From NCBI GenBank assembly GCA_030613375.1, contig JAUWMC010000004.1:1-46143 (forward strand): a stretch of DNA of 46,143 bases, written 5' to 3'. The notes under the pieces are model-generated. The model saw only the letters and a program-made list of their open reading frames with translations, had not been told where the DNA came from and did not search any database. The translations under genes were made by a program, and so were the position numbers. The number at the start of each line of letters is the position of its first letter. The first letter of the stretch is position 1. Below, in pieces: positions 29,987-39,594 of the stretch. Source of the stretch: Microcaldota archaeon (lineage in GTDB: Archaea > Micrarchaeota > Micrarchaeia > Anstonellales > Bilamarchaeaceae).

Positions 29987-32440
29987 CTACTCAGTTACCA
30001 GGAAGCTCCACCAGGGCCTTTCTTCTCCAACTACCTCTTCGGTTTCCTTATCCACTACAGTATCTACTTCCATGTCCACTTCAATGAGCCAAAGAAGTTT
30101 TGCCTTCCTGGTTTTTCTTATCCTGTACGCAGGCTTGTCCTCCCAGGTAGTGTTCTGGAAGTCTTTCAGGCTCTCCCTAGACTCAACGAATTTCTGCGGA
30201 TCGAAACGCTTTCCCGCTAGGGTGTAAAGGGAGAAATGCGAAAGGGAAGCTGAAACCGTATTCAGATTGACATTTACAGTAGAGGGAATCATCTGCCAGC
30301 CCTCTCCGGCATTTGCAAAGATTGCAAGGTTTTCCTCCTGCATTCCACCAAGCTGGTTTTCATTGTACTTGAGGATTAATCTTGCGGGCTTGCTAAGCGT
30401 ACCTTCGCTTTCTACACTATACACATCCCCTATGGGGTCTATGCCGGAATAAGCATCAACAATCTGGATATTTATCTCCTTGTCCAAAGCAAATGCATCC
30501 GGAGGAATACGAAGGATTATCTGCCCCATATCTATAAGAGTTCCTTCTGGGCCCACATCCCGGAGTATGTTCATTACTTTGGCTAAACCTGCTTCGGTTG
30601 TTTCCGGCTGGATTCCTTTATCTGCCCAAACATTAGGCTCCTGGTATATGCCTGCTTCAGCTACACCAATATCTGTGCTGACATCATAGCAATTATCTAA
30701 AGTATTGTAGCCTTCAAGAGTATCCGTATTGTCTTCATCAAGTTCGTCTGCAAGCGTATCTATGATCTCCCCGGAATGTGCAACAAGAACGCAATCCTCA
30801 GGATCAAATACAGCGTTGAACTGCACATTTGGAACAGTAACGCTGTGCCCGGGAGCAAGGTATCCATACAAAACTACCTCTGCTGATTCCTCTTGGGGAG
30901 GGGTGTAGGGCATTGCAGTAAGGCCTGAGAATTTATTCCCCTCCTCAGAGAGTATGTTGTAAACCTGCTTGGATTTGCCGCCATTTCCAGGAACGGTTTC
31001 TACGGCCATTACAAGGGGTTCATCGGTTTCTTCCCCTTCTATGGTTACGATTTCCTGGGCCCAGTATACGGTAAACTCTGTGCCTGCGGGAATATTTTCG
31101 GTCCCTTCATTTACAATCGTGGTTGCAATATCAAAGGTTAGCATGGTTTTGCCACCTGAGAGTGTGGTTTCAGTATAAGTGGGGCTTCCGTATTCCAAGT
31201 AAAGAACTAAATCCGGCTTGTCGCAAACATCCCCAACTCCATCATTATCAGCATCTTCCTGGTAGGGATTGGAAATGTAGGGGCAGTTGTCTGCGCCATC
31301 ATACCAACCATCATCATCATAATCATAGAAGGTTGCAACAAAACACTCTCCATCCTGCAAAGAAAGATACTCTGTGGGCCCCCAGGTATCAAAATCGCGC
31401 ATCAGGCGCGCATCCGGGTAGAAATATGAGGTAGCTACGCCATCATCATCCCCTGGATAATGGAACTCAGTTCCATCAAGCAGCCATCCATTACATTCAT
31501 TATCATAATCATAGGAATCGGGAACGATTGTGTAAAGATTGTAGTTAATCCATGCAGCAGGCCTTGTATAATGGCCTAGAGTAAGCAAAGCATTGTTCTC
31601 ATAGGACTGGTCACTTGCATATGTGTTGAGATAACTTGTGCTGAAATTTCCTCCTCCCCAATTTGGCTGAATAATTAGGTTTTTCCTCCCATCGAATCCA
31701 TCGTAACCAACAACAATAGCATAATGATTTGCATACAGGTAGCCATCGCTTTCTTTGTCCCCATCTGCCCTGTATAGATAGACTAAAGGCCTTCCATGGT
31801 CAATTTCATTCGTTACAAGGTCCCAAATGTCATTAACATCAGAATTCTCAGTTATTTTGTATTTAGTAACAGTAAAATCAACTGAAGAATATTCATTAAA
31901 CCAAACATCTAATCCGCTTTTGAATTTGTCCGGAAGCACTGCAGTTTGCCCGCATCCGGTTATCCTGTCCATATATCTGCCGCGGCCGAGCTCTACAATA
32001 GTATCTTCAGGAAGGCCATCAGAATTTACTCCTCCAAACATAAGGCCTTCGATTCCTCTGCGCTCCCACCAACCCAAAATTGAAGCGCCTGCAGCCGGAC
32101 CGCAGCCTGTAGGGAATCCATCTCCTCCACATGCGCCCCGTATGTACATATCAGGCTGGTAATACGCAGGAACTCCGGAAATAATTGCCCTTTCCCCATA
32201 AGTATATGTTTCCGGGCCAACAGTGCTCTCTGGGCCCACTTCAACCATCTCAGCCGGAGAATCAGGAAGAATCTTTCCTGTATCATTAAGGTCATCATCC
32301 GGATCAAAAGGATCTAAATACTCATCAGAAGATTGAGTCTCCTGGGGGTCGAGCGGGCCAAGCCCATCATCATCCATTTTGGCAAAAGAAAAAGTTGCCA
32401 GCAAAATGCAGAACACAAGCATTACTCTTGAGAATAACAT
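29987..32440 (-). CDS. Secreted C39-like cysteine protease with type 3 thrombospondin repeats
   Basis: An 817-residue exported protein. Signal peptide at 1-20, acidic linker, then a papain-fold C39-type peptidase domain: TGCGPAAGASILGWW with catalytic C113, YANHYAIVVGYD with H239 and IIQPNWGGG with N260. A calcium-binding type 3 thrombospondin segment follows (YDDDGWYDGADNCPY...DADNDGVGDVCD, near 375-410), then beta-sandwich domains and a ZU5-like segment near 650-730. The start at 32,440 is 25 nt from the TATA box centred near 32,465, so leaderless. It is convergent with the HEPN gene, 9 bp away. Targets may be surface or extracellular proteins. Confidence 0.78.
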   Translation of the reverse strand: MLFSRVMLVFCILLATFSFAKMDDDGLGPLDPQETQSSDEYLDPFDPDDDLNDTGKILPDSPAEMVEVGPESTVGPETYTYGERAIISGVPAYYQPDMYIRGACGGDGFPTGCGPAAGASILGWWERRGIEGLMFGGVNSDGLPEDTIVELGRGRYMDRITGCGQTAVLPDKFKSGLDVWFNEYSSVDFTVTKYKITENSDVNDIWDLVTNEIDHGRPLVYLYRADGDKESDGYLYANHYAIVVGYDGFDGRKNLIIQPNWGGGNFSTSYLNTYASDQSYENNALLTLGHYTRPAAWINYNLYTIVPDSYDYDNECNGWLLDGTEFHYPGDDDGVATSYFYPDARLMRDFDTWGPTEYLSLQDGECFVATFYDYDDDGWYDGADNCPYISNPYQEDADNDGVGDVCDKPDLVLYLEYGSPTYTETTLSGGKTMLTFDIATTIVNEGTENIPAGTEFTVYWAQEIVTIEGEETDEPLVMAVETVPGNGGKSKQVYNILSEEGNKFSGLTAMPYTPPQEESAEVVLYGYLAPGHSVTVPNVQFNAVFDPEDCVLVAHSGEIIDTLADELDEDNTDTLEGYNTLDNCYDVSTDIGVAEAGIYQEPNVWADKGIQPETTEAGLAKVMNILRDVGPEGTLIDMGQIILRIPPDAFALDKEINIQIVDAYSGIDPIGDVYSVESEGTLSKPARLILKYNENQLGGMQEENLAIFANAGEGWQMIPSTVNVNLNTVSASLSHFSLYTLAGKRFDPQKFVESRESLKDFQNTTWEDKPAYRIRKTRKAKLLWLIEVDMEVDTVVDKETEEVVGEERPWWSFLVTE

Positions 32441-32453
32441 GGGAATAGCTCAA

Positions 32454-32503
32454 AGGCAATAATTATAATTCTGAGCATAAAGTCCTGGAGAAAGGGAAAA
32501 ATG
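32454..32503. promoter_or_regulatory. Shared promoter block, copy 2
   Basis: AGGCAATAATTATAATTCTG and GAGCATAAAGTCCTGG match 25,375-25,408. It continues with GAGAAAGGG, which on the minus strand is the CCCTTTCTCC element that also lies upstream of the genes at 24,167 and 33,796. Confidence 0.6.
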
Positions 32504-32507
32504 AAAA

Positions 32508-32663
32508 TTACTGCGCACCAATCTTTTTCCTCAATTCCGCAATCTCCTCATGAAGCTTCCGATCTTTCTTAATCGGATCGAATTTTGCTTTCTTTTCAAG
32601 CTCTTCCAGCCTTGATTTTAAATTGGCTTTTTTCTTTCCCAAATCTTTTTTGCTTAAACCCAT
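32508..32663 (-). CDS. Small coiled-coil protein, 51 aa
   Basis: A highly charged, lysine-rich helix (MGLSKKDLGKKKANLKSRLEE and on) ending ELRKKIGAQ. The ATG at 32,663 follows GGTGAG, a good ribosome site; an upstream in-frame ATG at 32,711 has none. No function known. Confidence 0.55.
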   Translation of the reverse strand: MGLSKKDLGKKKANLKSRLEELEKKAKFDPIKKDRKLHEEIAELRKKIGAQ

Positions 32664-32749
32664 ATGCTCACCGGATATTAACAGATTAGAAGAGCAATTA
32701 TTTATATGCAAGTATGGGGGAAAATGCAGAAAACATCGCTTAATTCAGC

Positions 32750-33796
32750 CTAATTCCATTTTTGCTTTAACATTCTTTTTATTAGTTCTTTCGATAAATT
32801 AAAGCTTTTTGCCTTGGGAAAACCCGGAAAAGAATTGACTTCTATAACTGTTGCCTTATTGCTTCCCTTGGAAAACATCACATCAATGCCTGCGAAACCT
32901 AATCCCATTGCCTTTGCAGCATTTAGCGATGTTTGTATTGCATCATCCAATAGTCCGTGGGGAAGACCATGGATAAACTGCGGGTCCTCACCCCGGGCCC
33001 CCTGTGAGATATTCATTGTGAGTAAATTAGGGTCATTGCTCCTTGGATAGATATGTAGTACCTCCCCAAAAGCAACATATATCCTCAAATCCCATAATCT
33101 GCCCTCAACTAAAAAAGGCTCTATGGCATCTTCAATTATTACGTCCTGGGTTAGCAGTTCCTGAAGGAAATCATCTTTACCGGTCATGTCTGTGAACTCC
33201 CAACCGCGATCTGATTTTTTGCTTATTATCTGGCCACTTTTAAATCGGAAGTTGGTAAGCCACTTATTTGTTTCAAAATAGCTTATTCCCTTGCCCATTG
33301 AACCATACCTTACTTTTATGAAAAGTTTTTCACCATTATCTAGCATATCTTGTACTTTCTTGTAGTCTCTGATGGAATAAGTGTTTGGGACTGCAATACC
33401 AGCTTTGGCTAAAATTGTATTAGTAAGCTGCTTATCCCTCTCCAAATAAATTTTGTCAGGATGATTAATGAAGTGGATTTTTTTATTTTTATAAAAAGAA
33501 GTTAATCTGTTATCAATATCTTCCCAAAATTTCTTGAATTTGGAAAAATATCTATAGTTTCCGTAGGTATCCTTGCTTTCTGCTGTTTCGATATATTTTT
33601 CCCAATAATCAAAGGGGAAAAAAAGAAGTATTGTCAGTTCATCTGTTTCTACTTCTGGAAGTTCACCCCTGAATACCGAATCATAATTTGCTGTTTTGAA
33701 AGAAATTCCCTCTCTTCCGAGAAAGTTTTGCTGTTTAATGAATTTGTTGAAAGAATCGAAGTCTTTCTCATCACCAATCGCCAAAAGTGTTTTCAT
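32750..33796 (-). CDS. ATP-grasp enzyme (RimK/glutathione synthetase-like)
   Basis: A 348-residue protein with a divergent N-terminal preATP-grasp domain, then the ATP-grasp core: LFIKVRYGSMGKGISYF (lysine of the phosphate-binding loop), IIEDAIEPFLVEGRLWDLRIYV and the metal-binding FAGIDVMFSKG...VIEVNSFPGF. Such enzymes ligate an amino acid or peptide to a carboxylate using ATP; the substrate is unassigned. A TATATAAAG box read on the minus strand (centre near 33,850) and an AGGGA site precede the ATG. Confidence 0.82.
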   Translation of the reverse strand: MKTLLAIGDEKDFDSFNKFIKQQNFLGREGISFKTANYDSVFRGELPEVETDELTILLFFPFDYWEKYIETAESKDTYGNYRYFSKFKKFWEDIDNRLTSFYKNKKIHFINHPDKIYLERDKQLTNTILAKAGIAVPNTYSIRDYKKVQDMLDNGEKLFIKVRYGSMGKGISYFETNKWLTNFRFKSGQIISKKSDRGWEFTDMTGKDDFLQELLTQDVIIEDAIEPFLVEGRLWDLRIYVAFGEVLHIYPRSNDPNLLTMNISQGARGEDPQFIHGLPHGLLDDAIQTSLNAAKAMGLGFAGIDVMFSKGSNKATVIEVNSFPGFPKAKSFNLSKELIKRMLKQKWN

Positions 33797-33891
33797 AAAT
33801 ATCCCTGGATAATAAGCAAATATGGAAACTTGTTCTCACTATGGCTTTATATACAGAAATAAAGCCCTGGAGAAAGGGGAAAACTAATGAA

Positions 33892-35058
33892 TTAGTTCCT
33901 GGGCCTTCTTGGGCGCCTGGACTGAGAACCTCTGCCTTTGCGACCAGATCTTCCTTGAGGCTTCGGGCCTCCACGGCCTCCACGCTTGCCTTTCCAGCTA
34001 GAATGGTTTGGTTTTCTCGGCTCATCGTCCGAAATGAAATTGATTACTTTTCCTTCGGCTCCCATGCGCCCGGTTCTCCCAACTCTATGAAGATGAGTTT
34101 CCTTGTTTTCAGCCTTATCAAAATTTACAATGAGGTCTACGTTTTCTATATGTAACCCGCGGGAAGCAACATTGGTTGCAACCAGTATATTGATGGATCC
34201 GTCCTTAAATCCGGAAATAACCTTGTTGCGTCTACATTGCTCCATATCTCCCTGGAGCATGCCTACACCTTCTATATTTCTTTGCTTAAGCTTTGCCTTC
34301 AGCCTGAGTACGCCTCTTTTGGTTCTCATGAAAATAAGGGTTTTTACTCCGCGGTGGGAATCAAGTATCCTATGTAAAGTGGAAACCTTATCTACGTGCG
34401 AAAGCTCGATTTGCTCTTCATTTATTGTAGAAACAACCTTCATCTCCCCAACTTCAATAAACTCGGAATCAGGCATATATTTGGAAATTATGTTCTTTAC
34501 TCCCTTGTCTACGGTTGCTGAAAAAAGAAGTGTTACGTGCTTGGAAGGAAGATGTGAAAGAATAGTCAGCACTTCCTTCTGGAATCCGATATCTAACATA
34601 TGATCTGCTTCATCCAAAACGATTAGGTTGAAGCTGGAAAGATGGATTTTTCTCCTTTTGCATAGATCCTGTAATCTTCCCGGGGTTGCAACAAGAATAT
34701 TGTATTTCTTTTCAAGTTCCCTCAACTGGATGTTTATTTTCTGCCCTCCATATACTGCACAGGTCTTTAGGCCATGTTTTTCTCCAAGTTCTTGTATTTC
34801 CGTAGATACCTGCATTGCAAGTTCTCTTGTGGGAGTTAGCACAAGGGCTTTAGAGGTTTTGCCTGAGGCAATACGTTCAACTATGCCAATTCCAAAAGCA
34901 GCGGTTTTTCCGGTTCCGGTCTGGCTTCGTACAACTAAGTTAGCTCCGGCAAGTATTTTGGGGATAGCTTTTTCCTGCACTTCCGTAGGCTGAGTATAGC
35001 CGCACGCATCTATTGCTTTCAGGGTTTTGCCTGAAAGTCCTAAATCTATAAATTTCAT
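33892..35058 (-). CDS. DEAD-box RNA helicase with RG-rich tail
   Basis: A 388-residue helicase. Motifs in order: Q motif (TQPTEVQEKAIP), SQTGTGKTAAF (Walker A), PTRELAMQ, ATPGRL, DEAD, SAT, then the second RecA domain with TNVASRGLHIENVD and HRVGRTGRMG. The last 35 residues (GKRGGRGG...GRSGRKGRGSQSRRPRRPRN) form an RGG-like RNA-binding tail. It probably remodels structured RNA or helps ribosome assembly in the cytoplasm, as in cold-adapted microbes; a cold-shock protein gene lies 2.5 kb away. Start ATG follows GTGAG. Confidence 0.95.
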   Translation of the reverse strand: MKFIDLGLSGKTLKAIDACGYTQPTEVQEKAIPKILAGANLVVRSQTGTGKTAAFGIGIVERIASGKTSKALVLTPTRELAMQVSTEIQELGEKHGLKTCAVYGGQKINIQLRELEKKYNILVATPGRLQDLCKRRKIHLSSFNLIVLDEADHMLDIGFQKEVLTILSHLPSKHVTLLFSATVDKGVKNIISKYMPDSEFIEVGEMKVVSTINEEQIELSHVDKVSTLHRILDSHRGVKTLIFMRTKRGVLRLKAKLKQRNIEGVGMLQGDMEQCRRNKVISGFKDGSINILVATNVASRGLHIENVDLIVNFDKAENKETHLHRVGRTGRMGAEGKVINFISDDEPRKPNHSSWKGKRGGRGGPKPQGRSGRKGRGSQSRRPRRPRN

Positions 35059-35232
35059 TAGCTCACTTTTTTTGAAAGATTACTTCACCTTCTTTCTAAG
35101 TATTGGTTATTAAAGCAGGTGTTCATACAAATTGTGATTAGATGTGTTTAAAAGAGTATTGTTTAGGTTATAGTGGTCATAGAATGTAGCCTTAAATTAC
35201 CTTCTATTGTAAATATACTGTGGGTAGAGGTT

Positions 35233-37428
35233 ATGAAATTCAATTCTAGAGAGATTAATGAAGCTGCTCCTAAGGTGAATGCACCGAGGAACAGGGAAGA
35301 AAAAAGGTCAGGCAAATTCAGGAAATTCGAAAGAGCAGTTGCAGGAGTTGCAGTAAGTGCGTTCCTGTTTGCGGTTCCGCTGGTTTCAGGAAATGCAAAT
35401 GCGGATGATGGATCTAAGTCAAAGGCGGGCAATAATTCAGGTGAGGCTGCTGAAATTGTCCCATTATACAGTGATGAAGAAGCAGAAGCTTTACTGAGGG
35501 CTGCAGCGAAAAATCCAAATTATACTGCGGAAAAAAGGGAAGAAGCACTGAACGCTGCGAATGAACTTGCTGCCAAGAGAAGGGCGACCAAGGAAAATCC
35601 GGAAAAGAAAGTGGATGATGATACTATAAGAGAAACAGAGGCTGTTCTAACCTCTCTAGATAACTTTTCAGAGCAAATAGAATCGATAGAGCAAGAAAAA
35701 GCTCCTAAAGAGAAACCTGCGGCTGGAGTGAACGAAAACGTAGGTGTGGGAGCTGAAGAATTAGATAAAGATAAAATAGTAAGGCACAACGTGGTGTTCC
35801 CTCCTGCACCAAGCAGCTATAATGACCCGGCGCTCAACCCGTTCCGGGGTGCAGTGGATTTGGGCGGGAACCCAAGGACACTGAAGATGGATAATCCTGT
35901 AGATTTGGGAATAAATTTTCTTGCAAATGAGGCAGGGAGTTCTGTATTTGGTGCATTCATGTACAGGAACCTCCTGCGCCTTGATTTGGGTGCGCTCTCA
36001 TTCAGGGGGCCGCTTGCACCATTTGGAAGGGTTATGCTGAGGCCGGAGCTCAATGTATGGAGAGTAAAGGGTGTGTATTATGGAAGCGCGGCATTTATGG
36101 GAAACATGCCTTCCTGGGTATATAGCTCGCATTCTGTGGGGCTTGGGTATTCCCAGCCAATGGGGGAGAACTTCAGGCTCAGGATGGGAGGAATATTCGG
36201 AGGTGCGCTTTCCTACCCAACATATGATGATACGTATGTGAATTTCAGCGTGGGATTATCAGCGGAGATTGCAAAAACGCTGCTGCTTTATGGAGTGCCC
36301 ACATTCTATTTTGCGGCAGATGACCCGATAAAAACTGCATATATCGGGTATTATGAACCAAAATTCCAGGATGTGGAAGTTGGGGCCCAGGTGATGCTTG
36401 ACCAGTATACGATCCGGGCCTTCGCAGACATTGGATTGGTTGGGGATACTTACGGGATATACAATAGATACGGATTCAGGGGAACCCGCACAGTAAGCGT
36501 AAGGGACAACGTGATTGATGCGGATATAGATATCTGGCTTTCCCTGGGAATGACCCATTGGTCCCAGCAGCTGGGCGGAAGGATGGACCCTGTAATAATG
36601 GTTGGGATGAATGTGATCCTCGCAAATGAGAGATTCAACTCCACGAATACTGCGGAGTATTCGCACCTGCAGGATGGGAGCATAGAGTTTGCGGAAACGA
36701 GTATTCCTGATGCAGAGCACCCCGGGCCCTATGGATTCGGAAGGTCAGGAGACCCGTATTATGATGTGCCCATAAATGAGATGAAGCGGAGAATGCTGGA
36801 TTCTTCAACCTTTGAGGAATTTAGCAACTCATATGGAAACCTTTCTGATGAACAGGTATTGATTAGGGCAAGGTTCCTGGGTGCATTCATGCAGCAGGTT
36901 GCATATGCGAACGATGCATATGAATCCATGACCAATGGGAATATCTTCGACTCGGAGATAGAGAGAATAGCGGGTGCAACCAACGAGAACATCTTCCAGT
37001 ACCTCCAGGAATATATCGGGTGGTACCAGAGCAACTCCGGACCCATGCCTGAGAGCCTCCAAAATGGAATTGCAGTCTGTGCCGGAATCCACTGGCTCAT
37101 GGCAGAATTTATGAGGGCAAATGGGATGAATGCGATAGTTATGGGAGTGAACACCCCGGATGGGATGCACATGATAACTGCAGGCCAGCTAAGCGACAGG
37201 ACGGTTCTTCTGGATTATGGGAACACATATGAGACTCCAGATGGAACCCTGGACCAGGCGCTGAGGTTTTATGGCCAGAACAATGGGGCCCATACCTACC
37301 AGTCGCCGTTCTTTGGAGCAGATGGATACATGGGGTATTACCTCACGAGTGAGGGAAGGCTGCTGCACAGAACCGTCGGGCTGGACAACCCTGATTTGCT
37401 CAAAAAGGATTTCTTAGGGGTAAGATAA
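35233..37428 (+). CDS. Exported protein with beta-rich domain and C-terminal transglutaminase-like domain
   Basis: A 731-residue protein. A basic N-terminus, a hydrophobic segment at about 35-55 that reads as a signal peptide or anchor, and a linker rich in K, E and A to about residue 190. Residues 200-480 alternate short amphipathic strands and turns (FRLRMGGIFGGALSYP, TIRAFADIGLVGDTYGI), looking like an outer-membrane-type beta-barrel. The C-terminal 150 residues have a transglutaminase-like triad order: C616 in AVCAGIHWL, H646 in DGMHMI, D661 in VLLDYGN. I infer a surface enzyme anchored by the beta domain. Start ATG at 35,233 follows AGAGG. Confidence 0.6.
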   Translation: MKFNSREINEAAPKVNAPRNREEKRSGKFRKFERAVAGVAVSAFLFAVPLVSGNANADDGSKSKAGNNSGEAAEIVPLYSDEEAEALLRAAAKNPNYTAEKREEALNAANELAAKRRATKENPEKKVDDDTIRETEAVLTSLDNFSEQIESIEQEKAPKEKPAAGVNENVGVGAEELDKDKIVRHNVVFPPAPSSYNDPALNPFRGAVDLGGNPRTLKMDNPVDLGINFLANEAGSSVFGAFMYRNLLRLDLGALSFRGPLAPFGRVMLRPELNVWRVKGVYYGSAAFMGNMPSWVYSSHSVGLGYSQPMGENFRLRMGGIFGGALSYPTYDDTYVNFSVGLSAEIAKTLLLYGVPTFYFAADDPIKTAYIGYYEPKFQDVEVGAQVMLDQYTIRAFADIGLVGDTYGIYNRYGFRGTRTVSVRDNVIDADIDIWLSLGMTHWSQQLGGRMDPVIMVGMNVILANERFNSTNTAEYSHLQDGSIEFAETSIPDAEHPGPYGFGRSGDPYYDVPINEMKRRMLDSSTFEEFSNSYGNLSDEQVLIRARFLGAFMQQVAYANDAYESMTNGNIFDSEIERIAGATNENIFQYLQEYIGWYQSNSGPMPESLQNGIAVCAGIHWLMAEFMRANGMNAIVMGVNTPDGMHMITAGQLSDRTVLLDYGNTYETPDGTLDQALRFYGQNNGAHTYQSPFFGADGYMGYYLTSEGRLLHRTVGLDNPDLLKKDFLGVR

Positions 37429-37542
37429 ATCCCTTCCATTAATTTTTATTTTTTAGAATAGAGCGAGTGGAATTAATAGAATTAATGAAAAAAAATAAAA
37501 TTAAAAAAATAAGAAAAGAAAAAATCAAAAAACTGGAGAAAT

Positions 37543-37737
37543 CTAAAGTTTTTCTACGTTTTCTGCTTTGGGTCCCCTGTCACCTTCAGTAACATCGAAC
37601 TTTACTTTGTCGCCTTCTGCGAGTGTGGTTCCTTCTTTGAGCCCACTCTCGTGCACAAAGTACTCTTTTCCATCATCTCCGGCAATAAAACCGAAGCGCT
37701 TAGTTTCGTTAAAGAACTTTACTGTTCCTTCTGTCAT
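37543..37737 (-). CDS. Cold-shock domain protein (CspA-like)
   Basis: A 64-residue single OB-fold protein. The RNA-binding motifs are clear: FFNETKRFGFI (RNP1 position) and EYFVHES (RNP2 position). It binds single-stranded RNA and melts structure. The ATG at 37,737 follows AGGTG and a TATATA box; a GTG at 37,746 is part of that ribosome site and not the start. Bacterial-type Csp proteins occur patchily in archaea, so transfer is likely. Confidence 0.93.
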   Translation of the reverse strand: MTEGTVKFFNETKRFGFIAGDDGKEYFVHESGLKEGTTLAEGDKVKFDVTEGDRGPKAENVEKL

Positions 37738-37867
37738 GTTATACACCTATATATACTTTTACTAATGGGAGTATCGATTGTTAGGTTTTATAACCCTTTC
37801 CTTTTGGGATAATCTGCCAAGATATGGAAATGCTGCAATTTTTATAATTTGGGGAGGATATTGCCGC

Positions 37868-39577
37868 ATGAAAGGGAGGATTCTTGTATTCTCGGTTTTG
37901 CTGGTTTTGATTTTTGCATTTGGGTGCCCAGGAGAAGAAATAGGTCCCTCGGATCTTGTGGAAGAGGAGTATGTTCCCCCGATTAAAGAAGTTTCCAAAG
38001 AGGAACAGATTGTGGAGCAGGCTCCTGAACTGGAAGATGTTCCAGAAGGGATTCTAACATATAAGCTAAATGAAAATGCGGAGGGGTACCAGGAACTAAA
38101 GGGCCACGTGTATAATTTGGGAGTGGTTTCCAATGACCCGAATGAGCTAAAAGCTGAGTATGAAGCAGGGTTTGTGCAGGGAAGGCTGCAGAAGAATCAA
38201 CTTGCGGATACAAGGGATAATGGATGGGACACTGCATATCTTGTTGACCCGAGCGAATACAAATTCCGCCCTCCGAGTGAAGGGCAGCTTACCCAGGCGG
38301 AAGGATTTCTCCTGGGAAATTACAATTATACTGTGAATTATGCAAAAGATGCAGATGGGAAGGTAAAAAACAGGATTTCGAGGATACTTTTCAGGATTCT
38401 GGGGGTTTACCACGGAGCTACTCTGGATGAGCCACAGGAACTAGACTTCAGCGGAGAATGGCTTCCCGGACCGGATTACTTTAGTGAAGAAGAGCTTGGG
38501 CTCAATTATGGGAGTGAGGGAGTTTCATTTTTGGATGTGTATTTCCTCAATGCGGGAACGGACATGTGGGACGTTGTAGATAATGCAAAGGAGGCTCAGG
38601 GGAAGGAGCCTTCAAGATGTACAGCATTCATGAAAAAAACTGAAGATGATATGTATTTTGCACATAATACCTGGAGTTGTTTCCTGGACCAGAGCATGGT
38701 GTACACTTACTATATTGCGGGAACGTATGTTACGTTCAATGGGAATAGTCCGGGAATCGTTACAAGCCTTACTGATTTCGGATATAACGGTAATGGAATA
38801 GGGTTCCTGGAAACAACGCACGATAGTACGTACACAGAGCCGAAAGTGAATTCACTTTGGATGTTTATGCGGGCAGCAATTGCAGAAAGTTTTGCAGAAT
38901 CACTGGATGATTTCTATTACATGGTTTCGCTTGAGGCTTCGGGAACATATATGAACGGATATATGATTTATGATGACAAAACTGGGGAGATGGGGCTTGT
39001 GGAAATGTCATACAAGAGCTTTATTTACTACAAATCAAATGCGGAAGGGGGATATGATATTGTAACTAAGCCGGAGGGGCTCTCTACCAAATATGATGAA
39101 GAATTGGTGCAGCCGGGAATATTCCTTGGAATAAATTATCCTGCATCCCATATGGTAAGGGAAGAAATAAACCCTGTGGAGAATAGGCCCGCAAGAAGGC
39201 TCCAATTGGAGGAGTTCATTGGACAGGTGGATGATATTGAATCTGCGAAATGGCTAATTACTTATACCGATCCAGGAGATCCGCTTTCCATATACGGAAG
39301 GTGGGATTTAGGTTTCGGGGATACTTCTACTCCAAAAAAGGTTCCGGATGGGTCTCTGGATGCAAAAGCTGGGTCTGCTTCCATGATGAATTATGAAGTA
39401 AGTGGGAAGCTGGACTTTGAGACTCCGGAAAAAGGGTTCTGGATGAAGTACGGGACTGCTGTATTTGATGGGAAACCATTTATTTGGAGCGAATCGGACT
39501 GGAGCGACCAGGAATTGAGGGATATTCCGGATAGAGTAGAAGGGGAATTCGAGCTCTTTAATGTGTATATGAAATAG
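37868..39577 (+). CDS. Phospholipase B-like lipoprotein (PLBD/Ntn-hydrolase family)
   Basis: A 569-residue exported protein beginning MKGRILVFSVLLVLIFAFGC, a lipobox with the acylated Cys at residue 20. The body matches the phospholipase B-like family: the N-terminal-nucleophile-type C251 in SRCTAFM, then AHNTWSC, SLTDFGYNGNGIGFLETTH, and an ASGTYMNGYMIYD block. Eukaryotic relatives are lysosomal amidases/lipases activated by self-cleavage before the Cys. An archaeal lipoprotein version would act at the cell surface, possibly on lipids or N-acyl substrates of neighbours. Start at 37,868 is supported by GGAGGA and the lipobox; the frame extends upstream without function. Confidence 0.72.
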   Translation: MKGRILVFSVLLVLIFAFGCPGEEIGPSDLVEEEYVPPIKEVSKEEQIVEQAPELEDVPEGILTYKLNENAEGYQELKGHVYNLGVVSNDPNELKAEYEAGFVQGRLQKNQLADTRDNGWDTAYLVDPSEYKFRPPSEGQLTQAEGFLLGNYNYTVNYAKDADGKVKNRISRILFRILGVYHGATLDEPQELDFSGEWLPGPDYFSEEELGLNYGSEGVSFLDVYFLNAGTDMWDVVDNAKEAQGKEPSRCTAFMKKTEDDMYFAHNTWSCFLDQSMVYTYYIAGTYVTFNGNSPGIVTSLTDFGYNGNGIGFLETTHDSTYTEPKVNSLWMFMRAAIAESFAESLDDFYYMVSLEASGTYMNGYMIYDDKTGEMGLVEMSYKSFIYYKSNAEGGYDIVTKPEGLSTKYDEELVQPGIFLGINYPASHMVREEINPVENRPARRLQLEEFIGQVDDIESAKWLITYTDPGDPLSIYGRWDLGFGDTSTPKKVPDGSLDAKAGSASMMNYEVSGKLDFETPEKGFWMKYGTAVFDGKPFIWSESDWSDQELRDIPDRVEGEFELFNVYMK

Positions 39578-39594
39578 GAAAAACTGCGCAAAGC

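Noticed and set aside
34103-34993. Long plus-strand open frames opposite the DEAD-box gene
   Set aside because: All helicase motifs are on the minus strand; the plus frames have low-complexity shadow composition.
36259-37172. Minus-strand open frames opposite the transglutaminase-like gene
   Set aside because: They lack starts with ribosome sites and are explained by codon use of the plus-strand gene.
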